In this document: positions 51,231-60,753 of the stretch, one piece after another
How positions within the stretch are numbered: the stretch's first letter is position 1
How the letters are laid out: every line of letters starts with the position of its first letter
Source: an uncultured Oscillospiraceae bacterium
Lineage (GTDB): Bacteria > Bacillota > Clostridia > Oscillospirales > Ruminococcaceae
DNA: 64,000 nt
Direction of reading: 5' to 3'
Assembly: GCA_910579175.1 (NCBI GenBank)
Contig: CAJTTB010000013.1
Coordinates: 1 to 64,000, forward strand
Notes under the pieces: model-generated
Databases searched by the model: none
Seen by the model: the letters and a program-made list of their open reading frames with translations, nothing else
What the model was told of the DNA's origin: nothing
Position numbers and translations under genes: made by a program

Positions 51231-52859
51231 ATGGCAAAAGATATTATTTATGGAGAAGAAGCTAGAAAATCTTTACAAGCTGGTATTGATAAATTAGCAA
51301 ATACTGTAAAAATCACATTGGGTCCAAAGGGTAGAAATGTTGTATTGGATAAAAAATTTGGTGCTCCACTGATTACCAATGACGGCGTTACCATTGCAAA
51401 AGAAATCGAATTAGAAGATGCTTTTGAAAATATGGGCGCTCAACTGGTAAAAGAAGTTGCTACCAAAACAAACGATGCTGCTGGTGATGGTACCACTACC
51501 GCAACTTTATTGGCACAAGCATTGGTTCGCGAAGGAATGAAAAATGTTGCTGCTGGCGCAAATCCAATGGTAGTAAGACGCGGTATTAAAAAAGCTGTTG
51601 ATGCTGCTGTAGATGAAATTATCAAAAACTCTAAAGTTGTAGATGGCTCAAAAGATATCGCAAGAGTTGCTGCTGTATCCGCTGGAGATGAAAAAATTGG
51701 TACTTTGATTGCAGAGGCAATGGAAAAAGTTTCCGCTGACGGCGTTATCACCATTGAAGAAAGCCAAACTGCTGACACCTACAGCGAAGTGGTAGAAGGT
51801 ATGCAATTTGACCGTGGATATATCTCCCCTTATATGGTTACCGATACCGAAAAAATGGAAGCTGTTTTGGATGATGCTTACTTATTGATCACCGACAAGA
51901 AAATTTCTGTCATTGCTGAAATTCTTCCTTTATTGGAACAAATCGTACAATCTGGTAAAAAATTAGTGATCATCGCTGAAGATGTAGAGGGTGAAGCACT
52001 TCAAACTTTATTGGTTAATAAATTGCGTGGTACCTTCACCGTTGTAGCAGTAAAAGCACCAGGATTTGGCGATAGAAGAAAAGAAATGTTGCAAGATATC
52101 GCTATTCTAACCGGCGGTCAAGTGATCAGCGAAGAGTTGGGTCTAGAATTAAAAGAAACCACCATTGAACAATTAGGTCAAGCAAAACAAGTAAAAGTCA
52201 GCAAAGAAAATACCATCATTGTAGATGGCGCTGGCGATTCTGCTGATATCAAAGCAAGAGTCAACCAAATCAAAGCACAACTAGAAACAACTACTTCTGA
52301 TTTTGACAAAGAAAAATTGATGGAAAGACTTGCAAAATTAGCTGGTGGTGTTGCAGTTATCAAAGTTGGTGCTGCAAGCGAAATCGAAATGAAAGAACAA
52401 AAATTGAGAATTGAAGACGCTCTATCCGCTGCCAAAGCTGCTGTTGCAGAAGGCATTGTTGCTGGAGGCGGTACCGCTTGTATCAATGCAATGCCTGCTG
52501 TTGCTGCATTGATTGAACAAGCTGACGGAGATGAAAAAACCGGTATGCAGATTGTATTAAAAGCATTGGAAGAACCTGTTCGCCAAATTGCTTTAAATGC
52601 GGGTTTAGAAGGCTCTGTTATCATTGATAAAATCATTTCCTCTAACCAGGTTGGTTATGGATTTGATGCTTACAATGAAACCTATGTAGATATGATCGAA
52701 GCTGGTATTTTAGACCCAACCAAGGTAACTAGAAGCGCATTACAAAATGCTGCGTCCGTTGCTGCTATGGTTCTGACTACCGAAAGTTTAGTTGCTGACC
52801 ATCCAGAAGAAAATCCTGCCCCTGCAATGCCTGCTGGTGGTATGGGTGGTATGTATTAA
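51231..52859 (+). CDS. groEL: Chaperonin GroEL
   Basis: A 542-residue ATP-driven folding chamber subunit. It contains KITLGPKGRNVVLDKKFGAP, the ATPase motif NDAAGDGTTTATLLAQA, EGMQFDRGYISPYMV, ALEEPVRQIALNAG and the flexible Gly-Met tail GGMGGMY. The length is standard. AAGGAGAT precedes the ATG. Codon use is strongly biased, as in nifJ, fitting high expression. A terminator follows. Confidence 0.99.
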   Translation: MAKDIIYGEEARKSLQAGIDKLANTVKITLGPKGRNVVLDKKFGAPLITNDGVTIAKEIELEDAFENMGAQLVKEVATKTNDAAGDGTTTATLLAQALVREGMKNVAAGANPMVVRRGIKKAVDAAVDEIIKNSKVVDGSKDIARVAAVSAGDEKIGTLIAEAMEKVSADGVITIEESQTADTYSEVVEGMQFDRGYISPYMVTDTEKMEAVLDDAYLLITDKKISVIAEILPLLEQIVQSGKKLVIIAEDVEGEALQTLLVNKLRGTFTVVAVKAPGFGDRRKEMLQDIAILTGGQVISEELGLELKETTIEQLGQAKQVKVSKENTIIVDGAGDSADIKARVNQIKAQLETTTSDFDKEKLMERLAKLAGGVAVIKVGAASEIEMKEQKLRIEDALSAAKAAVAEGIVAGGGTACINAMPAVAALIEQADGDEKTGMQIVLKALEEPVRQIALNAGLEGSVIIDKIISSNQVGYGFDAYNETYVDMIEAGILDPTKVTRSALQNAASVAAMVLTTESLVADHPEENPAPAMPAGGMGGMY

Positions 52860-52879
52860 TCCTCCTTTATATAAAAATG

Positions 52880-52910
52880 AAAAAAGCTGTTCGTTTGAAC
52901 AGCTTTTTTT
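52880..52910 (+). terminator. groESL terminator
   Basis: AAAAAGCTGTTC and GAACAGCTTTTT, 12-bp stem with 4-nt loop and T-run. Confidence 0.9.
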
Positions 52911-53097
52911 ATTTTCTTTATCAATATCACTTAGCGTTACATAGATTTTACAAAACATTACTGCTACCTGTACTATCTTTGATTTTCTCTCCTTTGGGAA
53001 ACGTGTTCCCATTGTATAAAATTCGAACTATCATATACATTCTGATATAGAATTACTGAAATGATACTCACTTAACAACTCTACAAATTGTAATTTG

Positions 53098-53289
53098 TTA
53101 TTTCTTATCTTTCAGCTTCTTAACTGTTGCATATGCAAATATCGATAATGCGGCTAAATCAATTAATCCGACACCCCGTGTAACAAAATTCGATCGTTCT
53201 ATACGCAAAAGACTCGCACCTGCCAGAACAATTATACATATTCCTAATACGACTAAACTAAATGACCAAAGCAGATTTGTTGTTTTCAT
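53098..53289 (-). CDS. Small two-helix membrane protein
   Basis: A 63-residue protein with two hydrophobic segments (LLWSFSLVVLGICIIVLAGA and GVGLIDLAALSIFAYATV) separated by a basic loop, and a Lys-rich tail. GGAGGAG is ideally spaced before the ATG, which supports a real gene despite no family match. It lies directly downstream of the decayed TnpB/omega-RNA-like stretch on the same strand. No function is proposed. Confidence 0.5.
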   Translation of the reverse strand: MKTTNLLWSFSLVVLGICIIVLAGASLLRIERSNFVTRGVGLIDLAALSIFAYATVKKLKDKK

Positions 53290-53355
53290 ACGCTCCTCCA
53301 AACTCTGACTGATATACTTGATTGTGACATACTCTCATTATCTATGCTAAGACTT

Positions 53356-53445
53356 AGAGGCGGGAGCTTCTTACTGGATACAATGAATGTTATAAACATC
53401 ATAAGGCAACTTTGTATGTCCCACAATTTTACCCAATTTATGCTA
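53356..53445 (-). other. omega-RNA-like tail of an IS200/IS605-type element
   Basis: After the TnpB-type stop, the minus strand continues without coding into GTAAGAAGCTCCCGCCTCTA (reverse complement of about 53355-53374), which resembles the 3' scaffold end of TnpB guide RNAs (GAAGCxCCCGCCTC). The second arm of the usual end hairpin is missing, so the right end is probably lost. Confidence 0.5.
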
Positions 53446-53610
53446 TCATAATACAAATCGCATACTCTCGTTTCTAATATTGATACTCGTATGATAACCG
53501 CGATCAAGTACAGCTATGTAACTTCTCTGACCACTTTAGATGTGAATGTATTCTTGCAAATATTTGATAAAGTATTTGCCTGCCACTTTGAAAGCATATT
53601 TATATATTTA
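53446..53610 (-). pseudogene. TnpB C-terminal remnant
   Basis: The minus strand encodes AVLDRGYHTSINIRNESMRF and a stop, matching the TnpB RuvC-III/C-terminal motif DRDxNASxNIxNEG. About 15 codons earlier, in another frame, HSHLKWSEKLHSC resembles the zinc-ribbon stretch LKLSDRxxxC. Frameshifts and a lost zinc Cys show decay. It starts just after the alpha-galactosidase stop on the same strand. No TnpA was seen. Confidence 0.65.
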
Positions 53611-53647
53611 TTTCTATGGCTACACAATCCCGAAAAGAAATTTGACT

Positions 53648-55429
53648 TTAATCAACTGATGAATCTTCTGTCAGATAAATCAAACCAGAAGTTGTCACAG
53701 GCAATCTGTGAATACCCTTTTCAAATGTCACTGTTTCTGTTTTACATTCCCGACCACAACAATCCTTTTGTACCAATACAAATCGACGTTTGGAATCAAA
53801 TTCCAGATACATTTCTTGTTCCTTGGTTCCGTTTAACAAGATGACTTCTTTTAAATTGTCTGTTATACTCACTATACGCCGAGCGGCATAAATGGCGATA
53901 ATCGCTTTTGTATCCTGTACAGCTCGAATTTCTGGATAGAGATGTTGTGGCTCAAATGGAATGAAATCCTGCTCTAGCAACAACTCACGGTGTTCTTTTG
54001 CAAAACTCATCCAAAAAGAAAGCATCTGTACTTGTTCTTCTGGAATCACACCCAATTTTACAGAAATCTGAATGGTAGAAAAGATACAAGCAATTATCTG
54101 CAAGGCGGCAATTTCTGCCTTTTCATCTTTGTGCCACATCAACATATCTGAGTGTACCGCAGTATTTCCACTTAACATTCTCAAGTCTGCAATACCAACA
54201 CGGTTGCTGATACCGGAATTTGGACAATCCGCTACACGGAACATATTTCCATATTTTCGCATATTGGGACCAATATAGCGCTGACGAAATTCAATCATTA
54301 CATCGCTTTTGATTGCCTGTAGTCGGGTAGTAATATCGGTCATCATGCGGTCAAGCGCATCTTGTACGCTGAGATAGTCCATTCTTTCATCAAATTCCTT
54401 GGACTGCTCATGAAAATAAATCTGATCGATAAAATCCAATTTCAACCCATCTAAATCCCAGTCACGAATTGCATGTTCATAGTTCTGAATTAAAAATTCC
54501 CTTACTTGTGGATAACGAGGATCCAATACACCAGCTTTTTCGCGTTGATTATCAAACAGTATCATATCTTTAAACTGTTCCCACATCTTAGATTGATAAC
54601 CAACAAATGGCACACTATACCACATAATATACTTCATACCAATTTCATGTACTCGCTTTACATGGGCTGGAAAATCTGAAAATCGCTCTTTTGCGACTTC
54701 CCAATCTCCACAAAAGGCATAGCCCCTATGATTATCAAATGTTTGCCAACCATCATCTACAATAATAGAGTCAAATCCCATCTGATAAGCCAACTTACAT
54801 TCCTGTTCAATTTCATGTTCAAACAAATCTTGATGATAGGAATACCAAGTAGAATACACAGGCTTGCGAGCTTCCTGAGGAACTTTCATCGGTGTGATAT
54901 CGCAGGTTGTTTCCCACCAACTTGCCACATGTTCAATTGCACGATGATAGGGTTGTTCCCGTTTATCCTCCAACAGTTTCACTGTATAGGGCTTTTGCAT
55001 GGTAAAATCCTTCATAGGGATTTCAATTTTACACTTCATCGTTCCATCTTCTTCATGAACACCAAAGCTCAATTCGACAATCTCTTTAATTTCAGATATT
55101 GCGCAGGTGTAGCGATTTTTTGCATCTTCACTATACAAACACACCATAGGTGCAGAAATAGAGGTCATTGTCTTTACTGGATAGTGCCAATCGGTTGGTA
55201 TAGAGCGATTAAACCCGCTAGTGGGTGTCCAGATATAGGAGGTATCCAAATAAGGAAAACTCCACTCAAATAAAATCGCAGGCTGTTTTGTTTGTTTTCT
55301 CACTGATTCATTGGGTTGGAACTGATAGGTATGTTCCCACAATCCAGGAGCAAGTTCTACATTGCTTTGACTGATTTCTGATGAAAAATTATTGCTCGCT
55401 TGAATGGGACTGATTGTTAATACGTTCAT
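53648..55429 (-). CDS. GH36-type alpha-galactosidase
   Basis: A 593-residue glycosidase with a beta-sandwich N-terminal part (1-190) and a TIM barrel containing DSIIVDDGWQTFDNHRGY, the nucleophile Asp in DGLKLDFID, and the acid/base candidate Asp in FRVADCPNSG. It lacks a signal peptide, so it should act on imported alpha-galactosides in the cytoplasm. It is shorter than the 720-residue GH36 enzymes, closer to the compact clostridial group. AAAGGA precedes the chosen ATG. No transporter is adjacent. Confidence 0.85.
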   Translation of the reverse strand: MNVLTISPIQASNNFSSEISQSNVELAPGLWEHTYQFQPNESVRKQTKQPAILFEWSFPYLDTSYIWTPTSGFNRSIPTDWHYPVKTMTSISAPMVCLYSEDAKNRYTCAISEIKEIVELSFGVHEEDGTMKCKIEIPMKDFTMQKPYTVKLLEDKREQPYHRAIEHVASWWETTCDITPMKVPQEARKPVYSTWYSYHQDLFEHEIEQECKLAYQMGFDSIIVDDGWQTFDNHRGYAFCGDWEVAKERFSDFPAHVKRVHEIGMKYIMWYSVPFVGYQSKMWEQFKDMILFDNQREKAGVLDPRYPQVREFLIQNYEHAIRDWDLDGLKLDFIDQIYFHEQSKEFDERMDYLSVQDALDRMMTDITTRLQAIKSDVMIEFRQRYIGPNMRKYGNMFRVADCPNSGISNRVGIADLRMLSGNTAVHSDMLMWHKDEKAEIAALQIIACIFSTIQISVKLGVIPEEQVQMLSFWMSFAKEHRELLLEQDFIPFEPQHLYPEIRAVQDTKAIIAIYAARRIVSITDNLKEVILLNGTKEQEMYLEFDSKRRFVLVQKDCCGRECKTETVTFEKGIHRLPVTTSGLIYLTEDSSVD

Positions 55430-55604
55430 AATGATAATCCTTTCATCTGACTGATTATCCAAAATAGGATAATGCAAACCTTTTCATAATGACATCCTTT
55501 TTCTACTTGTTCTTAAATATTACACAAAAATCTAAACTTCATTTTACTATTATTATAGATACCTGCTATATATTTGTCAATGCCCATCTTTATCCCAAAA
55601 ATAT

Positions 55605-55633
55605 TTGACATCAAAATAAGAATATGCTACTAT
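55605..55633 (+). promoter_or_regulatory. Promoter upstream of the leader ORF and ABC transporter
   Basis: TTGACA, 17 bp, TACTAT, 31 nt before the leader ORF start. Confidence 0.6.
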
Positions 55634-55664
55634 CAAAACAATTGAAAAAAAGGAGCGATTTCTT

Positions 55665-55724
55665 ATGAAAACAACTCATATTCAAAACACTACAAACGAT
55701 ACAATATTGGGCGTTATTGAGTAG
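55665..55724 (+). CDS. 19-codon leader ORF before the ABC transporter
   Basis: MKTTHIQNTTNDTILGVIE with AAAAAGGAGCG correctly spaced before its ATG, located between the promoter and the transporter gene. The stop is 74 nt before the ABC start; that gap can fold partly (GCTGT/ACAGC at its ends). The layout is that of a translational attenuation leader; function is inferred. Confidence 0.5.
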   Translation: MKTTHIQNTTNDTILGVIE

Positions 55725-55798
55725 TGCTGTTTGAATTGATAGGGATAAACCTCAATCACAGTGTTATTTGACAGCGCCTCACCAAGAGGAGATTGTTT

Positions 55799-57529
55799 AT
55801 GAAGTTCCCTATTAAAAAATTTATATCTTATTACAAACCTTATCTCACATTATTGATTGCCGATTTTATCTGTGCCTTAATCGCAGCGGGAATCACTTTA
55901 CTATTGCCATTGTGTATTCGTTATATCACCAAAAATATCCTAGAAGATGGCATGGCAAATGCCCTAAACGAAATTTATCGGGTTGGGCTTATCATGCTGG
56001 TACTTGTTTTGGTGCATACCTTCTGTAACCTCTTTTTGGGTTATCAAGGTCATGTGATAGGTGCACGTATGGAAAGTGCTATGCGCAGTGAATTGTTTGA
56101 AAAATATCAAAAGTTGACCTTTCGATTTTATGACGAACATAAAACTGGTGAATTGATGTCCCGAATTTCCAATGATTTATTATCTCTTACCGAGTTATAT
56201 CACCACGGACCAGAAGATATCATTGTATACTCTGTAAAATTTATCGGCGCATTTGTTGTACTGATCCATATCAACATCAAGCTAACCTTAATTATCTTTG
56301 CATTTCTTCCAATTGTTGCCATCTATATTCTAATTCAAAATAAAGAATTAAAGCTGGCATATCGAGAAAGTAAAGAACGCATTGCCGATATCAATACACA
56401 GGCAGAAGACAGTCTGGCAGGGATTCGGGTGGTCAAATCCTTTGCAAATGAATCGGTCGAACAAAAAAAATTCAACATTCAAAACCACCGCTTTTTACAA
56501 AGTCGTAAACGCGTTTACAAAGATGAAACTGTGCTATTTGATGGTGCTGAAGCAATCATTCAACTAATTCATATGGCGGTAGTTGTACTTGGCGGCATCT
56601 TTATTTTAAAAGGTAGTTTGGATCTGGCAGATTTACTTACCTTTTTACTGTATATCAATTTCTTTATGGAACCCATCCAAAAATTAGTTCATATCACACA
56701 ACAGTATCAAGAGGGCTTTGCGAGTTTTCATCGCTTTATGGAAATCATTGATCTCGAACCCGAAATTCAGGAAATTCCCAATGCAAAACAACTGACCAAT
56801 GTAAAGGGAGAAATCACCTTTGAAGAGGTTGGCTTTCGCTATCAAGATGACTATGAAAACATACTCAATCAAATTTCCTTTCAGGCACAACCAGGTGAAT
56901 ATCTTGCCCTAGTGGGCTCTTCTGGTGTTGGAAAAACAACTCTGTGCTCCTTAATCCCTCGATTTTATGACATCAAGGAAGGTCGCATTTTAATTGATGG
57001 TACCGATATTCGAGAATTTTCCTTAAAATCTTTAAGGGAGCATATTGGTGTCGTACAACAAGACGTCTATTTATTTGCTGGTACCATCTTTGAAAATATC
57101 AGCTATGGCAAACCAAATGCAACCAGAGAAGAAGTCATACAAGCAGCCAAACAGGCGAATGCCCATGACTTTATTATGGGATTCCCACAAGGATATGATA
57201 CTGATATTGGTCAACGTGGTATTAAATTATCTGGAGGGCAAAAACAACGTTTGAGCATTGCCCGTGTGTTTTTAAAAAATCCTCCTATCTTAATCTTTGA
57301 TGAGGCAACTAGTGCACTGGACAATGAAAGTGAACGTGCCATTCAGCATTCTTTGGAAATTCTCTCCCAAAATCGCACCACACTTGTGATTGCACATCGC
57401 CTATCAACCATTCGCAATGCCAAACGCATTTTGGTGTTGACCTGTGACGGTATCTCAGAACAGGGTACCCATGAAGAACTTCTTCAACAAAATGGCATAT
57501 ATGCCGATTTATATCAAATGCAGTTTTAA
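55799..57529 (+). CDS. ABC exporter, fused permease and ATPase
   Basis: A 576-residue half-transporter that should dimerise. Six membrane helices (1-310) are followed by the nucleotide-binding domain with Walker A GSSGVGKTTL, Q-loop VVQQDVYLF, signature LSGGQKQRLSIAR, Walker B ILIFDEATSALD and H-loop IAHRLST. It resembles MsbA/BmrA-type lipid or drug exporters. AGAGGAG precedes the ATG. The short leader ORF upstream suggests inducible expression. The substrate is unknown. An IR (AGTTCCCTGCT/AGCAGGGAACT, 57550-57575) follows as a weak terminator. Confidence 0.92.
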   Translation: MKFPIKKFISYYKPYLTLLIADFICALIAAGITLLLPLCIRYITKNILEDGMANALNEIYRVGLIMLVLVLVHTFCNLFLGYQGHVIGARMESAMRSELFEKYQKLTFRFYDEHKTGELMSRISNDLLSLTELYHHGPEDIIVYSVKFIGAFVVLIHINIKLTLIIFAFLPIVAIYILIQNKELKLAYRESKERIADINTQAEDSLAGIRVVKSFANESVEQKKFNIQNHRFLQSRKRVYKDETVLFDGAEAIIQLIHMAVVVLGGIFILKGSLDLADLLTFLLYINFFMEPIQKLVHITQQYQEGFASFHRFMEIIDLEPEIQEIPNAKQLTNVKGEITFEEVGFRYQDDYENILNQISFQAQPGEYLALVGSSGVGKTTLCSLIPRFYDIKEGRILIDGTDIREFSLKSLREHIGVVQQDVYLFAGTIFENISYGKPNATREEVIQAAKQANAHDFIMGFPQGYDTDIGQRGIKLSGGQKQRLSIARVFLKNPPILIFDEATSALDNESERAIQHSLEILSQNRTTLVIAHRLSTIRNAKRILVLTCDGISEQGTHEELLQQNGIYADLYQMQF

Positions 57530-57651
57530 GTTTCACCCAATAAATCATAAGTTCCCTGCTGTCAAAGCAGGGAACTTATTGTTACGTCAATCAAAATATC
57601 CATATTTTATCCTTTATAAGCATTCTGAAAGATGTTATCAATCTACCATGC

Positions 57652-58170
57652 TTATAAAATATAATGTACAGTTCCTTCTTTTCTCGGTTTGGGTTGTGGT
57701 TGTTCCTTTGCATATCCCAAAGCTGCAACACCCCAAACAATATGAGAAGAAGGAATTTTAAAATCAGTCAATAATGTTCTTACTTCTGGATTATCGCTGG
57801 TATCTTTGAGCTGATTAATCCAACAAGAACCAATTTCCAATTCCTTTGCCATTAAAAAGATATTTTCCAGTGCACAGGCGCAATCTGCAAGACCATTGGA
57901 ATTGTTGCGATCATTAGAGAGCAAAATCAGCGCATTGGGACAATAAAAGTCATAATGTTCAGCCTGTAATGCCTGTTTAACTGCTGCTGCCAACTTCTCA
58001 ATCACCTCGGGTTTTTGAATGACAGTAAATTTCCAGCTCTGTTGATTTTTGCCGCTGGGCGCATAAATACCCGCTTGTACAATGGTCTGTAAATCTTCTT
58101 TTGAAATCTGCTTATCAGAAAAGCTTCGAATACTTCTTCTAGTCAATATCGTTTCTAATATGGAATTCAT
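57652..58170 (-). CDS. Nitroreductase-family FMN enzyme
   Basis: A 172-residue NAD(P)H-dependent flavoprotein. The FMN site is in TRRSIRSFSDKQIS and GIYAPSGKNQQSW, the dimer contact is DCACALENIFLMAKELEIGS and the C-terminal FMN loop is WGVAALGYAKEQP, followed by a PKPR motif. It may reduce nitro compounds, quinones or flavins; the natural substrate is unknown. AAAGGGGAAG precedes the chosen ATG, 15 codons inside the longest frame. Single gene. Confidence 0.9.
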   Translation of the reverse strand: MNSILETILTRRSIRSFSDKQISKEDLQTIVQAGIYAPSGKNQQSWKFTVIQKPEVIEKLAAAVKQALQAEHYDFYCPNALILLSNDRNNSNGLADCACALENIFLMAKELEIGSCWINQLKDTSDNPEVRTLLTDFKIPSSHIVWGVAALGYAKEQPQPKPRKEGTVHYIL

Positions 58171-58523
58171 AAAAACTTCCCCTTTATTCATAAATTCTTT
58201 GATAAATACCACCATTTATCCATATTTGTTTGATAGGATGGAAATTTACACAATCAAAACATATCAAATGATATTTCTATATTTTAGCATTTTTTATGTT
58301 TTAAACTACATTTTTTAACAACTGTTTTTATTTATTTTATCATAACTATCAATTTATTTCTTGAAAAAAATATGAATTAATTACAATTTTGTAATCCCTA
58401 CAATGTGAATATTGCGTGTCAAAATGGTTAAATCTTTTCCTGGCAACTTGATTTTAACTTTAGATTGCTTTATACTGATAAAGATACTGATAATAATAAT
58501 GATAAATTTAGGAGGTTTTTATA
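58171..58523. promoter_or_regulatory. Divergent region nitroreductase / citrate synthase
   Basis: A 353-bp AT-rich gap. A citrate synthase promoter TTGATT (58448-58453), 17 bp, TATACT (58471-58476) is clear. Nothing else was recognised. Confidence 0.55.
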
Positions 58524-59888
58524 ATGGCTAATGCAATTTCTCAGATTACTCCACAAATTTTAAAATATTCTGATTATAGCATTCAAAATGATAAAATTGA
58601 CCCAGAATTATATACAAAATATGAGGTAAAACGCGGTTTGCGCGACATCAACGGAAAAGGTGTTTTGACAGGCTTGACCGAAATTTCAAAAATCAAATCC
58701 TATACCATTGAAGATGGTGATATGATTCCCTGTGAAGGAAAGCTCTCTTATCGAGGCGTGGACGTAGAGGAAATTGTAAAGGGATTTATTACAGAAAAGC
58801 GCTTTGGCTTTGAAGAAACTACATTTTTACTGCTGTTTGGAGCGCTGCCCAATCAAGAAGAATTAGAAGAATTTAAAAACGTATTGGCGGAATATCGTAC
58901 ATTACCAACCAGTTTTGTTCGTGATATTATTATGAAAGCACCTAGCTCTGATATGATGAACACATTGGCTAGAAGTGTTTTAACGCTGTATTCTTATGAT
59001 GATAAGGCAAATGATACCTCTATCCCAAATGTACTGCGCCAATGTCTACAATTGATTTCTCTGTTTCCATTGCTATCTGTATATGGATACCAAGCGTATA
59101 ACCACTATGAAAAAGGGCAAAGCCTATTTATTCATTCCCCTATACCAGAATTGTCCACCGCAGAAAATATTCTACACCTCTTGCGTCCAGATAGCCAATA
59201 TACAGAATTGGAAGCAAGAATTTTAGATGTTGCACTCGTTCTCCATGCAGAACATGGAGGAGGTAATAACTCCACCTTTACCACACGCGTTGTTACTTCT
59301 TCTGGTACAGATACTTATTCTACCATGGCAGCGGCACTGGGCTCTCTAAAAGGTCCAAAACACGGTGGAGCAAATATCAAAGTTATGCAGATGTTTGAGG
59401 ATATGAAGCAAACCATCAAAGACTGGAAAGATGAAGAAGAAGTCAAAAGATACCTAAAGGCATTACTAAACAAAGAAATCTTTGATAAAGCTGGCTTGAT
59501 TTATGGAATGGGACATGCTGTATATTCCATTTCAGACCCACGTGCAAAGGTGTTTAAATCCTTTGTACAGAGTTTATCTGAAGAAAAAAATATGCACGAT
59601 GAATTTGCACTTTATTCTTTGGTGGAACGCTTGGCACCAGAAGTAATCGCAGAAGAACGCAAAATTTACAAGGGTGTTAGCGCCAATGTTGACTTCTACA
59701 GCGGATTTGTATATCACATGTTGGGACTTCCTGAAGAATTATATACACCAATTTTTGCAATCTCTAGAATTAGCGGTTGGAGTGCTCACCGTCTAGAAGA
59801 ATTGATCAATGCTGGCAAGATCATTCGTCCAGCTTATAAGAGTGTAGGTCATAAACAACCCTACATACCATTATTTGAAAGAACATAA
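58524..59888 (+). CDS. gltA: Citrate synthase
   Basis: A 454-residue enzyme joining acetyl-CoA and oxaloacetate. Catalytic positions: His in LHAEHGGGNNSTFTTR, His in GMGHAVYSISDPRAK and Asp in SANVDFYSGFVY; also GPKHGGANIKVM. An N-terminal extension (residues 1-55) precedes the IEDGDM/CEGKLSYRGVDVEE segment, as in the larger anaerobe-type Si synthases. AGGAGG precedes the ATG. No aconitase or IDH is adjacent; it may supply glutamate synthesis. Confidence 0.95.
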   Translation: MANAISQITPQILKYSDYSIQNDKIDPELYTKYEVKRGLRDINGKGVLTGLTEISKIKSYTIEDGDMIPCEGKLSYRGVDVEEIVKGFITEKRFGFEETTFLLLFGALPNQEELEEFKNVLAEYRTLPTSFVRDIIMKAPSSDMMNTLARSVLTLYSYDDKANDTSIPNVLRQCLQLISLFPLLSVYGYQAYNHYEKGQSLFIHSPIPELSTAENILHLLRPDSQYTELEARILDVALVLHAEHGGGNNSTFTTRVVTSSGTDTYSTMAAALGSLKGPKHGGANIKVMQMFEDMKQTIKDWKDEEEVKRYLKALLNKEIFDKAGLIYGMGHAVYSISDPRAKVFKSFVQSLSEEKNMHDEFALYSLVERLAPEVIAEERKIYKGVSANVDFYSGFVYHMLGLPEELYTPIFAISRISGWSAHRLEELINAGKIIRPAYKSVGHKQPYIPLFERT

Positions 59889-59894
59889 CACAAT

Positions 59895-59931
59895 GAAAAA
59901 CCTCCTAGAAAAGTTATCTAGGAGGTTTTCT
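59895..59931 (+). terminator. Citrate synthase terminator
   Basis: AAAACCTCCTAGA and TCTAGGAGGTTTT stem, 7 nt after the stop. Confidence 0.85.
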
Positions 59932-60045
59932 AATACAAAAAACTGGCTTGCTATGGATAGACAAGCCAGATAACAATTCATCTTCAAAGATATTTTTTAG
60001 CTCAATCTAGAATGATACTCTTTACTTACTAAAAAACAATGGCAA

Positions 60046-60753
60046 CTATTCAAATATCTGATTGTCTTGTAAATAAATTTGCTTTCTCAATATCTGTACA
60101 ATCACTTCATCAGGATATCTCTGTAAAAAAGCGTCTGTCAACAGGGTCGGATTGATATTTTTCTGTCCCGCTGTAAATACCATATGGTAAACAATCCGAT
60201 CCGCTAACCGCTCTTTTGTTAAGATTTCAAATTCAGGTTTTACATCCATTGGTTTGGTTCCCTTTTTGGTCTTTTTTATCACAACGATTTCTGACTGATT
60301 GCAAAACTCATCAAACTGTTGCTCAAAATCTGTAACATCTTCTGGAAGAAAGGTTATTGCATAAGAAGCCTTTGCAATCTCCTGAGGTTTATGATTTTGC
60401 AGTGCAATCTTCACCACCTGAATATCCACAGGAAGTGCCTGATTTAGTTGGGTTTTCATCCGTTCAAAGTCTACCAGTTGGGTCAAACGCAGATCCATCG
60501 CCTCGCATTCACTTTCATAACCAAGTGCCAAGGGCAGTGCAAAGGTCATATACATATGGGGATTAAATCCCTGTGTATACCAAACAGGGATTTTTGCACG
60601 CTTTAGTGAACGCTGCATACATCGGGTTATATCCAGATGTGAGATATATTTTGCGCGCCCTTTCTTTTGATAAAATACCCGTATATTGGGCATTTCCAAA
60701 ATCTTTCGGTTATTTTCTGCCGTATTGAGTGGATTTACTTGTAGATTACTCAA
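60046..60753 (-). CDS. TIGR03936 (DUF2344) radical-SAM-associated protein
   Basis: About 235 residues with the family opening IRVFYQKKGRAKYISHLDIT and RAKIPVWYTQGFNPHMYMTF, LPLALGYESECE. It always accompanies the TIGR03960 radical-SAM protein, and the biochemical role of the pair is unsettled. The start is uncertain: a TTG overlapping the upstream stop (TTGAGTAA) has a strong AAGGGGG SD and was chosen; an ATG 60 nt later begins nearer the domain but lacks a good SD. Confidence 0.88.
   Translation of the reverse strand: MSNLQVNPLNTAENNRKILEMPNIRVFYQKKGRAKYISHLDITRCMQRSLKRAKIPVWYTQGFNPHMYMTFALPLALGYESECEAMDLRLTQLVDFERMKTQLNQALPVDIQVVKIALQNHKPQEIAKASYAITFLPEDVTDFEQQFDEFCNQSEIVVIKKTKKGTKPMDVKPEFEILTKERLADRIVYHMVFTAGQKNINPTLLTDAFLQRYPDEVIVQILRKQIYLQDNQIFE

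Noticed and set aside
53491..53844. 117-codon plus-strand frame over the alpha-galactosidase end and TnpB relic
   Set aside because: It is antisense to both, without SD or recognisable domain.
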